From: Prostheceraeus crozeri
Lineage: Eukaryota > Platyhelminthes > Polycladida > Euryleptidae
Assembly: GCA_907163375.1 (NCBI GenBank)
Contig: CAJQUW010006804.1
Coordinates: 186,001 to 250,000 of the forward strand
Direction: 5' to 3'
Length of the DNA: 64,000 nucleotides
In this document: piece after piece, positions 11,120 through 24,300 of the stretch
How the letters are laid out: every line of letters begins with the position of its first letter
Numbering within the stretch: position 1 is the stretch's first letter
Translations under genes and position numbers: made by a program
The notes under the pieces: model-generated
What the model saw: the letters and a program-made list of their open reading frames with translations, nothing else
What the model was told of the DNA's origin: nothing
Databases searched by the model: none

Positions 11120-13454
11120 TATTGGTTAACATCAACACAGCTCTATTTGATATACAGCCATACCTAAAGTTCATGACTTTTCCTGAACCTTTCCGGCTTT
11201 AGAAATTGCCTACTAAAAGATAGTATGATTGATTGAGTTTCGGTTGGTTGACCAGTAGGCCGAAAATTCGGCCCGCCTTCCACCCCTGGTCAAGAATATC
11301 AGAGGAAACGAGTTTAAAAAGCCGGAAATGAGATTCTACCACATACCGCAGCACCGGGGTGATTCAGGAATTTTGCTGAAGTATATGAGGACTGCGTTCT
11401 TTGCTTGTTCACGCTACCTTTCAATTTAAGTTGAACATTGTCTGTAAATTTTCAAATTAATTGACATATTATTTTAGCATGTGTGGAGACAAAATTTGAC
11501 GAGCAAACAGCTCAAAATACGATAATGTGCAGTGTCTCTAAAAATGTTCACTTTTGAAATTGATATTTCATTTTTCAATCGAATATAGATTAAACTTAGT
11601 AACTAGGGCATCATCCATAGGAATTCAACTTTTCGATTTGTTTAAGTTGTATTTTTGAGCTTGTATTGTTGAACCTGTATATCATTTTGCATCCCCGCTG
11701 TGTTCGAATCATTGCCATCAAATCTGGTTCTACAGATTTGTAGAATTAGACGCTTATGTTGAGTGGCGATGCTACAGAATGACCATTTTGCTTTTATTGA
11801 TCATTTCTTAAGACTATCAATACTCTCAAAAAACCGATTCTATGATTTTATGCGAGATGTAATTCATGTTAAAGATAACAAATGTCTTTATTAAACAAGT
11901 AGTTATGTTTTAGGACGAAAAGTATCAACGACGCCAATGAAATAGTCATGATCCCTGTTGTGCTGATTATCTAAAAATCAAGACATTGCAGGTCATTTTT
12001 TAATAGTGCGTATGCAAAATACAGTAACTGATTTATTGTTTAACAATAGTTATTATTGACAGCTATTGTTCAAGGTGCCATACATTCAGGAATCAGCACT
12101 CCAAGGCCTGTGGTAAAATATTAAAACTCGTAAAACTCTGTTTACTGATGAATTTAGGTGCGGATTTTATGAGCGGTTGTACGATTATCTCTTCAATTGA
12201 TGTCCAAGTTAGAAACCAAAAATTGTTTATTGACAACTGCATGGCGACAACCAATCAAAGAGTCTCATATGAATATAATTTGCAAAAACTTATACGCATA
12301 AAACATCAAAATACAAAAAAGATAATTAAGCTAACTTGCAGGTTTCAATGATGCCGAAGTCAATGATTTCTGGTAGACGGACATCATTGTACCTACTCGA
12401 TTGCTTCACCCTTTCTCCTCGCAAGGCTATGAGTGATATTCGTAAGAGGGATAAACATATTCTACGCCTTATATACGACATTACATGGCAATATTTTTCG
12501 CGAGTTTTCCTTGATATCCTGTCTGCCATGTTTTTATGAAAGCGCAGGCATTCAGGACCCATACCACCGGTCATTGAAAATTTGAGTGGGGTGAATGATG
12601 CAAGTTCTTTTCGAGAATCAGTGCATACTTCTCTATATGCTATTTTGTCAGCTTATATCTATTAATTAATCAATGAAAGCAGGAGGCACGACCATTGCAG
12701 GACAGTTTCCCTTCTAACAATCAGAAGCATTGCTTATTCAATATCAAGGTGAGAGAGAGACTGAAATATCATTTAATGTAAACATCTAAAGATGTGGAGA
12801 AAAGTTAATGAATGTGGATGCTTCCCCTCTTGTTGTTGATGTCTCTACCGATATAAAATTCCAACACCTCCGTTTTCATTCTAAGAATGAGGTTTCGGAT
12901 TTCAGCTTCAGATTGCACGACGAACTCGCCGGAAGCTGCTAACTCGCAAGGGATCGAGTCCTGGTTGATACAATGCGATTATGAAGGATTATCGGTGAGT
13001 GAGGAGTCAAGTGTTCCGTAAAATGTCAACTAGTTGCTGGCAATGGATTTCTTCTCTTTTCACTACAGAATGTTTCAATACAATGGCGGTATTGTTCTGC
13101 ATCAGGCAAAGATGGTCTCGTGGGAGAGGGAATGCGAAATACAGTACAATAAGAGCTCAGGTAGCTCCTCCGTCAGTCATACGATTTTTTGGTGTACATG
13201 GCCGAAACAGAATCAGTCGTTTCCAAGAGGAGAAACATCTACTAATCTGAGAATTACTGAACGGCAATCCTTGCAAATACGTGCGTATCCTAAAAGAGAG
13301 AAATAAAATGATAAATGCATTTTACGAAAGGTGTTAATGAAGAAATCAACGCAATTTCAAAATTTTGTGCACACACATAAAGTGCCGAAATACCAGAATA
13401 TTTTAGCATTACATAATATAATGCATGCGATATGCATGTACTTTTTGCGTATAC
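11120..13454. other. No gene recognised
   Basis: AT-rich sequence with only short overlapping open frames on both strands (for example around 12148-12574 and 13000-13300) and no domain signature. Confidence 0.45.
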
Positions 13455-14510
13455 CAGTGGTGGGCAACGCGTGACCCGCCGGTGAGATATTGGGTGTCCC
13501 TCCACCGCTTCTCATATCTAAAGTGGCCCGCGGACATTCTTTGAATCGATGATGTGAAATGACTCACACAAACTTCGACCTTTGGAAGGTCTAAGGGTGA
13601 GGGATCCTCTTTAGAATTTGCAAAACCATTGATCAACAACTAAATGAGCAATATGATGGCACAAAAAACAAAACCTCACATTCGAATTATCCAAACATGC
13701 TCTTTTGGAGATGAATATCTTCTCGTATAAGCGCAAAATGGTCATCACCTGCGCCAGTTTGTGCTAAGACACATAGTGTTCGATGCCCTGCGGAGCATAT
13801 TTCTCTACGTAATAAACCACACCTCAATGAAACTAGAAAGAGGCTATATTAATTGGACCCTGACTACGAACGGACGAATCCAACCGCACGATTTTGACAG
13901 GCCAACAATCTTTTCAAATATTCTTGTTGAATTTTACTACACTGATATACATTTCGTATACTCGATTGGCATCAGCACATGACCACCATTTGTGGAGCCC
14001 ATGTGCGGTTTTATAAAGCAGTACATGTTTGAGTGACATATGTGCATGTAGCATGATCAATAATTGCAGCAAAATCAATTCTATCTTGTGCGGCTTTCAG
14101 GCGGATAGTTGCACTGCACTTACAGACCGTTGTTTTTCGATGAAACAAGGTAATGTCGGTCAAATCACCAAAAGTCAAATTGCCGTTTAATTACACAAAA
14201 GAAAAGTTTCCATGATCTGTTATAGGCCTACTCGCTCTTCAATACTCACATGAATTGTAGAAAGTAAATCATGATTCCTTAATATTAAACAAATTAGTTG
14301 CGCACAATACTGCTGTATACATTTACATGTAAAGATTTGTTATGTAATACGACCACTGTGTGCACGGTGAAGCAGCCCATATGCGTGCTGAAAAGTACGG
14401 AATAAAATAATATCAAGCCTATACAACTGCCCTTTAAAATTGGTGGCCCGCGAGCCTTTTCGCGTGCCACTCCGTGTGGCCCGCTATCCCAACTTGGTTG
14501 CCCACTACTG
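13455..14510. mobile_element. hAT-type element with 8-bp target duplication
   Basis: The left end CAGTGGTGGGCAAC (13455) is mirrored by the right end GTTGCCCACTACTG (ending 14510). Subterminal blocks with TGGCCCGCG follow on both sides (around 13525 and 14445). The eight bases outside are GCGTATAC on the left and GCTTATAC on the right, 7 of 8 identical, as expected for hAT insertion. The element is 1056 bp. No transposase motif could be read inside, so I treat it as non-autonomous or badly decayed. Minus-strand sequence near 13540-13640 may be vestigial coding. Confidence 0.85.
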
Positions 14511-14740
14511 GCTTATACGAATATGGCAAAGTGTGCAATACATTTACATTGAAAATATAATATCATTAAATATGCTACAAGCATATAAACTATATTATAT
14601 TACATACACCATTACACTACATGAGTTGATATTATCACATGTTTCACTAGCACTATGTCATCAGGCTATGCAGAACTTTTCCATAAATCAATCATCTGAT
14701 GTAGCTTTGTGTGCGGTCTGATCAAAAGCACTATTTCAAG

Positions 14741-16512
14741 TATGCTGTTTTTGTGAGTCATAATGTGCGCAAAACTTCAAGGAAGTGTTGCTCTGACCGA
14801 AATGATTATTCGACTTTAGTTTTTATGCCATAATATTTAGCAAGTCATGGGGTTTTGTTATATTATTTTTCTCTTACAATTATTTGGTAGTGTTCTAACC
14901 GATTTTAAAATTACTTAAATTTGTCTAAATTTTAATATTTAAACCGCTCGGAATTCAAATCAAGAACAAATTTTCCAAAGGACAGCTATTGATTAAGCAC
15001 ATCACTAATGAGTGATAATATTATACACTTTAAAGTGAGTGTTCAAACAATCGTCCATCAGCTTCGACAACAGATCGTGCTCTGAAGAGCAAATGGTAAA
15101 TGGTGCGGTGGAGCCCATTTGGTTCAAAATTTCGCACTTCAAAGATTTTCTCTTTCAGTTCATTGATGTTTCTCGGAACAAACCGATGACACACGCGATC
15201 CTTCAAATTTCCCCACAAATAGTAGCCTAATTGGGAGAAATCGGGAGACTGTGGTGGCCAAAGAAAACCGTAACCACGACCAATCATCGGTCTCCGGGGA
15301 AGTTCGTGGAGAGAATAGCTCGTACCTTATACGCGAAATGAGGAGGATATCCATCATGTTGGAATACGACAGTCTTTATCTTCTGATTCTTTTGCAAGTA
15401 TGAGGTGATCACGAAGCATGTTGGTGCAATTGTGTTGATCTACAGTCGATTCAAAGAAGTTGGGTCGCAACTTGAAGCTAGAAGAAATCGCCATCCAAAC
15501 ACAAAGTTTTGGCGAGTGGAGATTCTTCGACAAATTGCATCTGGGATTTTTGCATGTCCTTATCACAAAAATGTGTTGGCTAACCAGCGCATCTAAGTTG
15601 AAATATGCTTCATCAGACCAAAGAATGTTTGTCAGAACTTCCTCATTCTCCAATATCCACTTCGCGAAATCCAGACGTGTGAGCTTATGTTGGTCACTTA
15701 TCGCTTGTGTTCGGGATATTCAGCATGGATGCATCCCAACTTGATGAAGGACTCGCATGGCACTGTGTTGAGTGATAGCGGTTTCACGCGCGACTTGTCG
15801 AGAACTAGCATGAACAAGTGGACTTGCAGCTTCCAGATTGGTGATCGACTTCTCGATAGCAGAAGAACGGCTTTTGGCTATGTACGGTATACGAGGAGAC
15901 TGGATGTCATCGATAGTCTTTGTTATCTCGAACTTGTATCAGTCGATTGATTGTTGAAGGTGGGAAGGGATAATTGTTGTAAGGACTCTTGTTCTCTTAT
16001 ATGCACGTAGGGTAGCAGTCGGAGATTCGTCATTTGAATAAAGCAATTTCCCAAGAGTCAATCTTGTTTCTAAATCCATCGTTAGCGGCAAAAACACAAT
16101 TTAATTTTTGGAGGTTGAACTTCGCATATCTAAGTTGAATTATGCATGTTCTAATCGTACGACAAATTCAAAAACTTCAAACAGCTTAAATAACCTGTTT
16201 ATGTCCAGATTGTAGGTCGAACAAAATCAAATCGATTGTTGAATCATTTTGTTGCAATAGCGAATCACGAAAAAATCCAGACTGTCAAATCATGCGCAAA
16301 ACTATGGTAGAATTTCATTAACTGAGATAATATGACAAGATTCAAATTTCAAATTTTAGCTGATTGAAATTCTTGGAAGATTGAAATATGTTACATGAAA
16401 CAAAACCCCAAGTCTTAACGAACAAAATGGCATGATAATCAATGTCGGGTACTCCAGTCAGTAATCATAGGGCATCATCAAAGCTTTGCGCACATTATGA
16501 CTCACCCTGTAT
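14741..16512 (-). mobile_element. Mariner-type DNA transposon, about 1.77 kb
   Basis: The right end (to about 16512) reads, in reverse complement, TATACAGGGTGAGTCATAAT then GTGCGCAAA. The left end (about 14741-14776) has GTGAGTCATAATGTGCGCAA preceded by a degraded outer part. The TIR start ACAGGGTGAG resembles that of the element at 5243-6441, so the two are related. The length and central transposase frame fit a nearly complete autonomous-size element. Confidence 0.83.
15030..16079 (-). pseudogene. Mariner-type transposase, near full length but broken
   Basis: The start codon is at 16077-16079 (MDLETRLTLGKLLYS), followed by a helix-turn-helix region with a T-L-R-A-Y-K-R-T-R block. The catalytic part holds NILWSDEAYFNLDALVSQH (about 15570-15630, first catalytic Asp), HSPKLCVWMAISSSF (about 15480-15520), and FFESTVDQHNCTNMLRDHLI. 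The region expected to carry QQDGAPPH (about 15310-15360) is eroded. Then GFLWPPQSPDFSQLGYYLWG (about 15220-15280) marks the third catalytic position, followed by NLKDRVCHRFVPRNINELKE. About 350 codons end to end, normal for the family. Stops and at least two frame changes are present. The product would bind the inverted ends and cut and paste the element. Confidence 0.85.
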
Positions 16513-17232
16513 ATTGCTATGCTACATGCAATCAATAGAAATATATTTCTTTTCTAAAGTTACATTAGAAATGTTTTCTATTGGTAACATTCATGAGTCA
16601 CAAAAATGACAATTCATGTGGATTTCGGAGAATAAGGCCAGTGGACCCTCAGCAAGGGGCATGCATCTGACCCTTACCTAATACCGTAATAAGCCAGCAC
16701 ACTCGCTATCAAGAGGGTCTCGAGCTAAAATATGAAGTTCATTAACAGGGACCGTGAATGAACAAAAAAATCTATGTGCCATTTGGGCTTCTAAAATGAA
16801 TCCATTTTGTTGATTAGGTATGTTTTTACATTGCATTTGAAATCTTTTAGAGATTATAAGTTTTTGTGGCATTTGAAAGTAAATGAATTTAAAATACACC
16901 CACCTTTTGCCCCAAAGACCTTTTGCAGTGCGATAATTTGAAGTTTTCGCGTCGTTAACTAGATCATTCAATGTGATTTTGATAAGTACATAGATGGTAG
17001 CATTCTATTTGAGTACTTAATTTTGTAGGCAAGTAATAATGGTTCGCATTGGTACATAGTTTCGATGCTCATAAATTGTTCATCTTTATAGAATAGAAGT
17101 TTTAATAACTGATTTTCTTTTCAATAAATTATTTTGTCAATGACTTACATGTATGTACTCTTTGTAATCTACAACTAGATTTCTTGTTTCTACTTCCATG
17201 CACAGTGCTATTATTATTAATTATATCCACAA
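16513..17232. other. No gene recognised
   Basis: A 97-codon open frame on the minus strand (16678-16971) has no recognisable domain, and its composition does not stand out. I do not call it a gene. Confidence 0.4.
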
Positions 17233-17430
17233 CAGGGTTGCGGAGTCGGGTTCAGACCAATGGTGCAAGCAAGTCTATTGTCCCTGTGCATAAATATCAC
17301 TGTTTTGCTGTCAACTCGTATCTCGATTAAGCAAAAGGTAGGCCTGCAGTCAACAGTGCAAAGCTATAGCTGAGAGAGTTAGACATGAAGTGAAAAAAGA
17401 TTCACAAATTTGCATAAATATGATTATATT
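17233..17430 (+). mobile_element. hAT-like terminal fragment, relative of 46413-46640
   Basis: Starts CAGGGTTGCGGAGTCGG, a hAT-like inner terminal sequence, and then matches 46413-46640 in stretches (a TGCATA...TGTCAACT block, a CAGTCAACAGTGCAAAGCT-like block and GTGAAAAAAGATT). Downstream, around 17680-17800, the plus strand reads an H-S-T-S-N-L-H pattern that could be a vestigial BED zinc finger. No matching right end was found. Confidence 0.55.
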
Positions 17431-19307
17431 ATATAGGAATGAGACTTCTATCGAACTCTTTCTTGGAAAACACAAATCAATTATTGTATGATATCATTTA
17501 CGTTGCCATGTTTGTAATCCCTTGCGTACGTATAAGTTTCGATGCTATAAGAAACCATGGTTTCCCCCCAAACTAAAAGCGTCTGTAAACTGCCGCTTTG
17601 AAGCTTATTGCTGCAGAAACTTACCGCTTTCCTATTACTATCGTGACTAAATTAAGAAAGAAATATTAATGGCTAAATCTGTGGGGATTAAAAAGTCAGT
17701 ATCTAAGTCAAATGGCATACGGAAAATTTTGGAGGCATATAATGTAATACACTCCACAAGCAATTTGCACACCAAATCCAACTCTGGATGTTTTCTGAAG
17801 GCCATAAATCAGTTCTGACTATAATGAAAAATGGTGGTGCTCAGGAAGTTGAAGTTTCCATTGCTACATTCTTCGATTTCTTGTCCATAAATTAACATTT
17901 CATAATTTGACTCATGAGATATTTTCTAGTGAGCCTAAGTCGAACATGTGTATTATAAATACCATGTAGATCCATGTGCGAGTATACAGTATGTGTATGT
18001 TTAGTACGACCAGCAGTCACAGAGACCAACAAGCAAGTCAGCAATCACAGGTAGTCCACTTGAGAATGTCAAGAATTATTCCATAATCATAAAGTACAAA
18101 AAGTCAGGCAGGGACCGCAGTCAACATATGAAAAAATGAATGAGATTGTTGACTCATATGGGTTGATTGACGAGTCGGCCCTTCTCATCGTGATAAAGAT
18201 ATAAAAAGGATATTTGCTTGATCATCTTGACCTTAGCTATAACATATATCCGATTTATGAAGTGCTGTGAAGTAATAAAATTTTAATCTTTAAGCAATAA
18301 ATTTCCATTATAAGTCATATTTGGATACTCCTACTCACAATTGCATAGAATAAAAATTAATTACCACTTTAACTTCACGAAATATCTGTCGAGAAACGCA
18401 ATTATATTGAAAGTTCTCAGTCATTTTTTAGCAACGATTTAAAGCCCATTGAAACAATAGCGCTGTCGGAGATTGTTATTAAATAAGGGTGAGGTTGCTG
18501 CAAAAGTCAAGATATTTGAAAGTTGCTTTAATTCAAATTTGAATAGCCTGGAAACTGAACTGCTACCCCTGCAGAGCAAATGTTAATGATGTTTGAATTA
18601 AAGTTGTTGAGATGTTCAAGTACACAGCTGGATTTTGGTTCATTTCAAGGTGGAGTTAACGACAATTAAAAATAAAAAGAAATTAAATTTTGAATGCATC
18701 TTTGTCAGTTAAGTAAAAGAGCACTCGTCAACACACTCATTCTAAAAGGGTCATTGTAATTGTGGAATTTAGCCCAGAAATTTAGTCAATGTTTTTCAGA
18801 GGCGTTGTCAGCAACGTTGAAAAATTGATGAAGCCATGAGATAGAATTTCTTTAAACTTTGTCGGTAATTATGTGCATTATATGATGAGCACTCTGTAGT
18901 TGTTTTGTAGTAATTTGGACGACGTTGAACTTCGGCTATCTTCCACTGATTCTATGAAATATCTTGCACCTCAGAAGCTAGGTCAGTGGATTTTAAACAA
19001 TGTTGGCCAACATATTGCACGGATATTTAAATTTGAATACAAATTGTTCAGGTAAATTTTGGCAATGAATAAGCATCTCCAACGTATGGCCAGTGCATGC
19101 TGTTATAGTGCTGTTAAAGAGCATTGCAGGAAAGTTTAATTGCATGATAATTATTTTCACGAAGATTAGAAAGTCAGCTTTTCAGTACAAGGAGCAGATA
19201 TCGGTGTCGAGAGAGCGCAATGATCGATACAACGATATCGCTCAGAGTTCTGAAAAGGACTTTTTAATCCAGTGAAGGTAATTCATTTCAATGCAAGCAT
19301 CTCCATC
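17431..19307. other. No gene recognised
   Basis: Possible continuation of the hAT-like copy at its left side. Otherwise AT-rich, with no supported coding region. Confidence 0.4.
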
Positions 19308-19620
19308 TGCACATTTTTCATGTCTATTTCAGATACATGTATTTCCAAATCGATTTCAGATCTTTCCAAATGAATTTCAGACATTTCCAGATGGATCTCA
19401 GATTTATCTACTTAAATGTCAGATATCTATCAAAACTCAACTTTGAAGATATCTTAAATTCAATTGGAGAAATCTGAAATCTATCTGGAAATGTCTAAAA
19501 TTCATTTGGAAACATAGAAATTAACAATACCATAGAAAGTCCACGTTTTTTTGGAAAGATCTGAAATCGATTTGGAATTATCTGAAATATAGATGGAAAT
19601 GTGGAGAATATGCTAGATAT
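19308..19620. repeat. Foldback hairpin repeat built on TTCCAAAT/TTTCAGA motifs
   Basis: The left arm (about 19308-19430) and right arm (about 19455-19620) are inverted copies. Shared blocks include TTCCAAATCGATTTCAGATC, ATTTCCAGAT and TTTCCAAATGAATTT. The right arm carries about 45 extra bases near 19515-19550. Within each arm the motif 'TTCC-A-A-A-T...TTTCAGA' recurs about every 25 bp, so the arms are themselves made of short repeats. Non-coding; it would form a long stem in single-stranded form. Confidence 0.7.
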
Positions 19621-19694
19621 CTTAGCGTCCTATTCGTCAGCCATACCATGACATAAAAAAGTCCATGGCCATACCTAGAAAACACTGCATAATA

Positions 19695-21366
19695 TATACG
19701 GTCTTGCAAAAGTTCCTGCACAGTTGAAAAATCATATATCATTGCCATGTGTTGTGTGGATATAGATGGCTATGCAAGCTTGACCACAATGTCTATGACG
19801 ATTGAATTTGCATAGTATTTCAATCATACAATAATGAAGACATTGATTGTAATCTAAAAACAAATTTAGTAACAGAAAATGCTTGATATAATTGCAGAAT
19901 ACAAACTATAGATTAGAAAAGTGGTGTGAAAGAAAAGGAAAAAGTTAATATCAAGTTGCTCCTCCGGAAGCAGCAATCACTTGCTCACAACGTGACCCCA
20001 TCGATCGAATGGGCCTTCTTACACGTGTTTGTGGTATTGCAGACCATTCCTCCATCGCTGCAGGCGCCAAGTCTTTCAGATTTCTGATCGATCGCCTGGA
20101 AATGGCTCCTTCAAGTTGATCCCACAACTGCTCAATAGGATTGATGTCCGGACTTTTGCTTGGCCACTCCATGTGGGTGCAATCTGTCCGCCCTTCATGG
20201 AAAGCATTGACATATGTATTGCGGTGTGGTGTGGCATGATCGTCTTGGAAGATGAAGCCAGGGCCAATACCTTCTCAGCCGAACGGAATTGAGACTGTCT
20301 CCAAAATTTCATCCCGATATTTCTGACCATTTAAAGTATCTTCTATGAGCACCATGGCATATTGTGTTTCCAACTTATGGCGGCCCACACCATTATGCAA
20401 CCTCCTCCACCTCCTGCTCTGTCACACCATTCTACTGCAGTCTGATTAGTCAGTCTCGTTCCTCGAAGCCTCCGTACTCAATTCTTCCATCAGTCCAACG
20501 TAAGGAAAAATGACTCTCATCACTAAAAACAACTTGCCGCCATTGATCCACAGACCATGGAAGATGATGCCGAGTCCACTCTAGTCGGTCGACTTTGTGC
20601 CTTTCGGTCAGCAGCGGAAACTTAAGTGGACGATAGCTGTTGAGTCCACGAGCACGGAGGCGACGACAAATCGTTGACTGTGAGACTGTCACAAGATTAT
20701 TGCGGAGTTCTTTTTGAAGTTCAGGCAAGGTGGCGAATAGATTGCTTTCAACAGTCGCTATGACACGATGTGCATCGTCAGAATTCATTGTTTTGGGCTT
20801 GTCCTGATCTGAGCCTGTCTTCAACGCTACCAGCTTCAGCATAGCGCTTCACCTGGTCTCGGACAGTATACCTTGCAATTCCAAAACGAGATGCAATTGC
20901 CCATACAACCCCTTGCGTCTTCTTTTTTGAGTGATAATTCTCCAACGCACTGATTCAGACATCCGATTCGTTTTTCAAATGAATACAAAAATGGCAACAT
21001 ACATTAAAAAGAATACTGATATCGTCATTTCACGCAAAAATTTGAACTCATGGCAATCGATATCTCTATTACTTCATCTCCATAATGTCATTATGCATTT
21101 CATTAGAAAGATTTCATGGTAAGACAATGTCAAAGACATCGATCGATCGATATCATTGACTTCAATCGCCACTGAAATTGGTTCTGCCTTTTTTTGAAAC
21201 TGTTCTCAGTGAACCATCGCATGACTCTCACAAACAATTTTATAATAGTCCTATTCGTCTTTCCATGAAGTTTAACCGACAGTTGACGTGAAGTTCATAC
21301 GCAGTGTAGAACGACCGCTGGCTGAGATTTTCTCAAGGTGTGCGGGAACTTTTGCAAGACCGTATA
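19695..21366 (-). mobile_element. Tc1-type DNA transposon, about 1.67 kb
   Basis: The left end (19695-19721) and the reverse complement of the right end (21339-21365) agree at 26 of 27 positions, beginning TATACGGTCTTGCAAAAGTT. TA borders the element. The inverted repeats are short and well preserved compared with the decayed transposase inside, which suggests a fairly young inactive copy or a young family. Confidence 0.9.
19951..20963 (-). pseudogene. Tc1 transposase (DD34E type), frameshifted
   Basis: The start at 20963 opens MSESVRWRII, the common Tc1 beginning. The helix-turn-helix region reads in another frame as FGIARYTVRDQVKRYAEAGS (about 20840-20900). From 20450 to 20842 a 130-codon open stretch holds the second DNA-binding part and QVVFSDESHFSLRW (about 20490-20530) with the first catalytic Asp. 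Then G-G-G-G-x-I-M-V-W-A-A-I-S (about 20370-20410), GFIFQDDHATPHRNTYVNAF (about 20205-20265, second Asp) and EWPSKSPDINPIEQLWDQLE (about 20110-20170, the final Glu). It ends at 19951. All three catalytic residues can be read. At 1013 bp it matches the usual 340-residue length. A few frame changes and stops inactivate it. Confidence 0.9.
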
Positions 21367-24300
21367 TCTATCCATGGACTAGGAATAGACAATTGCAAAA
21401 GAAGACTTTGAATTTAACTTTGATCAGATTTTTTACCTTAGTACATCCAGTATTTTTATATTCTGTTAGTGAATCAAATAGCGACTTAAAAATGAAAATA
21501 AAGAAAGTAAGTAATAGAAGTAAAAGATACGAAGGTCCGAGGAATCAATTTTATTGAATATTGGCAGCTTTCTGACAGAAAACTAAAGTGCTGGTAATGT
21601 TGATAATTGTCTTGATAATAAATCCTTTACCAAATTGTTTACCAATGCTAGGTTGAGGTACTTGTCAAGGATATTCAACATTATTACAATCAAAATAATG
21701 TACAGAGAAAATAAAATCATGACGTAAATATACTTCGCAGCAAAAAAATTCATCATGAACTGCAAACTGTTGACCGCAAAGTCTGAAAATTTGACCAGGG
21801 CTGTAAAGTTCTGACCAAGGACTGAAAAAATGAACAGGGACTGTAAAGTAATACTCATGCGCTCTGAGGGCAATGGCAATATCAACTTTCCAACACATAC
21901 AAAGAAATAAGATAAGATATTATATACTACCTGACAGAAATACCTTACACCTATCAACATTAATCAATGGCAGCTGCTCAATTTCTAAGTCGATCTTACT
22001 CCCAAACGAGATTCTATGTGCACTCTATAGCATAGCCATATGAAGGTATCTTTTATCCTCTTACACAGGATCAACGTTTGGATAAGTTTAAACATCGCAT
22101 AATTGCAAATTTTGCTGTCTTTCTGACATGAGTCCTAACTGCATGATGAGGCATGAAGAATTTGCACTCACAGACTGTCTCGTGAGAGATATGCAGTCTG
22201 CTGCATTTCAGAACATGGATGATTCAGAGGTGTTAGCGTCATGATTTCGGCCGGTGTTTGACACGGTGGACGAGTCAGGGCTGTCATCAAGCCACCTTGG
22301 ATGGATGATTCTATCTCTCGGAGAATGTGACTCCTTTTGTTATTCCAACAGTATAGGGGCACCATTTCATCATCCAATATGAAAATGTGCAGCTTGGAAA
22401 AAGGGTGAAAACTCGAATCCACATTCTCCTACAAATTTCGAACAATTTTGGTTGAAGAGCAATGAGAACGCATTGAGCAGAAGAGATTGGGTGATTTTTA
22501 TGAACAATAGGATTTGAGCCTCCATTAATGCCAGGGGCTATGCAGGTTGCCAGATATGTGTGAAATAAATTTTCATTATTTAAAGTTACAGTTTTGATGC
22601 TACTTCATTAATGAAAATAATGGTCCCTAGAATTCTAAGTGTTAAGAATTTATGTCACTCAATATACATGTATATGACATGCATGCATTTCGTTTATAAC
22701 CTGAATACGAACATTGAAAAATGTGAAACTTATTCTCTCAAACGGGAATTACATGTGTTAGTAAAAAACTAAATTTAAAAGTTATTTATAATTCAATGAT
22801 TAAGTTGGAACTTTTTTCATAAACTTTGTAAAATTGTGCATAGTGTTAGATACAGAAAATACAGTTATACACATTCATCTCATTTAAAACTTTTGTGCAA
22901 AATATTTTAGTTTTGCATAATAGTTATATTAATTATGTAATAGCCACTAAATTAAGTTGATGAAAGCATGAGGATATTTAAATTTCACTGTTCATTCACT
23001 CTACTCATATTTGAAATTGCTATTTTGCAATATCTAAAAGACAGACAGCCTGACAATTTTGTTGAAGATCATTTTGAGGAGGATCATTTTCTACCTCCAA
23101 TTGCAAACGGGAAAATCCATTTACCAATTGCAATGTTTAATTTTCATGTGTGCACATAATTATTCCTCAAATCCGGATATCTCTTCATATAATGATATCT
23201 CTTCTTATAATTTTTCGGTATAAGCAGCTTCATAGCAAATGAGAAAGTCCCAAATCAACATGCTCTCAGATGCATGCGCACTGAAAAAGTATCCATGTCC
23301 TATCAACTAACCTGAGTGCAAGTCATTGAAAAAATTTCTTCGCTTGTGAAAAGTACATTTTAGTAATATCACTAGACTTAGTCACATTTGTGTGAGGTCT
23401 GATGGAGCTATTTGTAATTTTTGTTTAACATTCCACCTTTCTGTGGCAGAAGACAGTTGTCGTACAGTGGACTTCGTTTCCTCAAAAACTTTTCTGAATC
23501 TGATTTAAATCTGGTATTGGTCTCCAGATTTCTCAAATGACTTGTTTTCGCATTGTCTTTATCGATTGTAATATTCTTAGAAAGAAAGAATTGTTACTTC
23601 AACCGCATAAATTCAGTAAGTGAATAATAAAACCTAATTGCCGAGTAGCAAACGATGGCCTGATGTAAATACTTACACGCTTCTCTTTGGTCTTGACCAT
23701 GAGACTATGTGTAATTGAGTGATTCAATTAAGTTTATTCCATTTTATGTCTTTGAGATCAGATTTTTTGAGCATAAACGCGTTGATATTGCTTTGTTTCA
23801 ATTCTAGTGTTAAAGCACCCTGAGGGTATGTTTATCACAATTTTTACTTTCTATTCATAAAATTTGAATTCTTCATGCTACTGGTATTCGCAATCCTTCT
23901 CGATCTTGTAGAGCGAATATATACCTTTTCAATCGCTCCTGCTTCGGAGAATTCTCAAGCAACGTCATTCTGTTGTGCTCATGATATTTTTTATCAAATT
24001 TTCATTGAAGAATAGGATAGAATCGGCTAATGTTTATTTAGTTGAGATCTTCAATGCTGCTTGGTGAATGGATAAAGTCATAAAACCCTTTCTGATTGTC
24101 TCTGTATAGACTACAACATTAAGCATGCTGTATGTACTTATGATTGTTCATCTTAGTATGGAAAATCACAATTATCACTTTTGTATATAAAGAAAATAAC
24201 AACCATTAAGTCTAAAGATGACATCAACAACTCTGGAAGCACTGGCTAGATCAAGGTATCAAATGATAATTAAAATGGATATATATGTTGAAAGCAAACT

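Noticed and set aside
12900..12975. GATCGAGTCCTGG resembling a tRNA T-arm
   Set aside because: No box A or cloverleaf can be built around it.
16678..16971. 97-codon open frame on the minus strand
   Set aside because: No domain, no splice context, and composition like the surrounding non-coding DNA.
21583..21960. 125-codon open frame with many hydrophobic residues
   Set aside because: AT-rich DNA read in this frame gives hydrophobic residues by default. It overlaps simple direct repeats and another open frame on the same strand.
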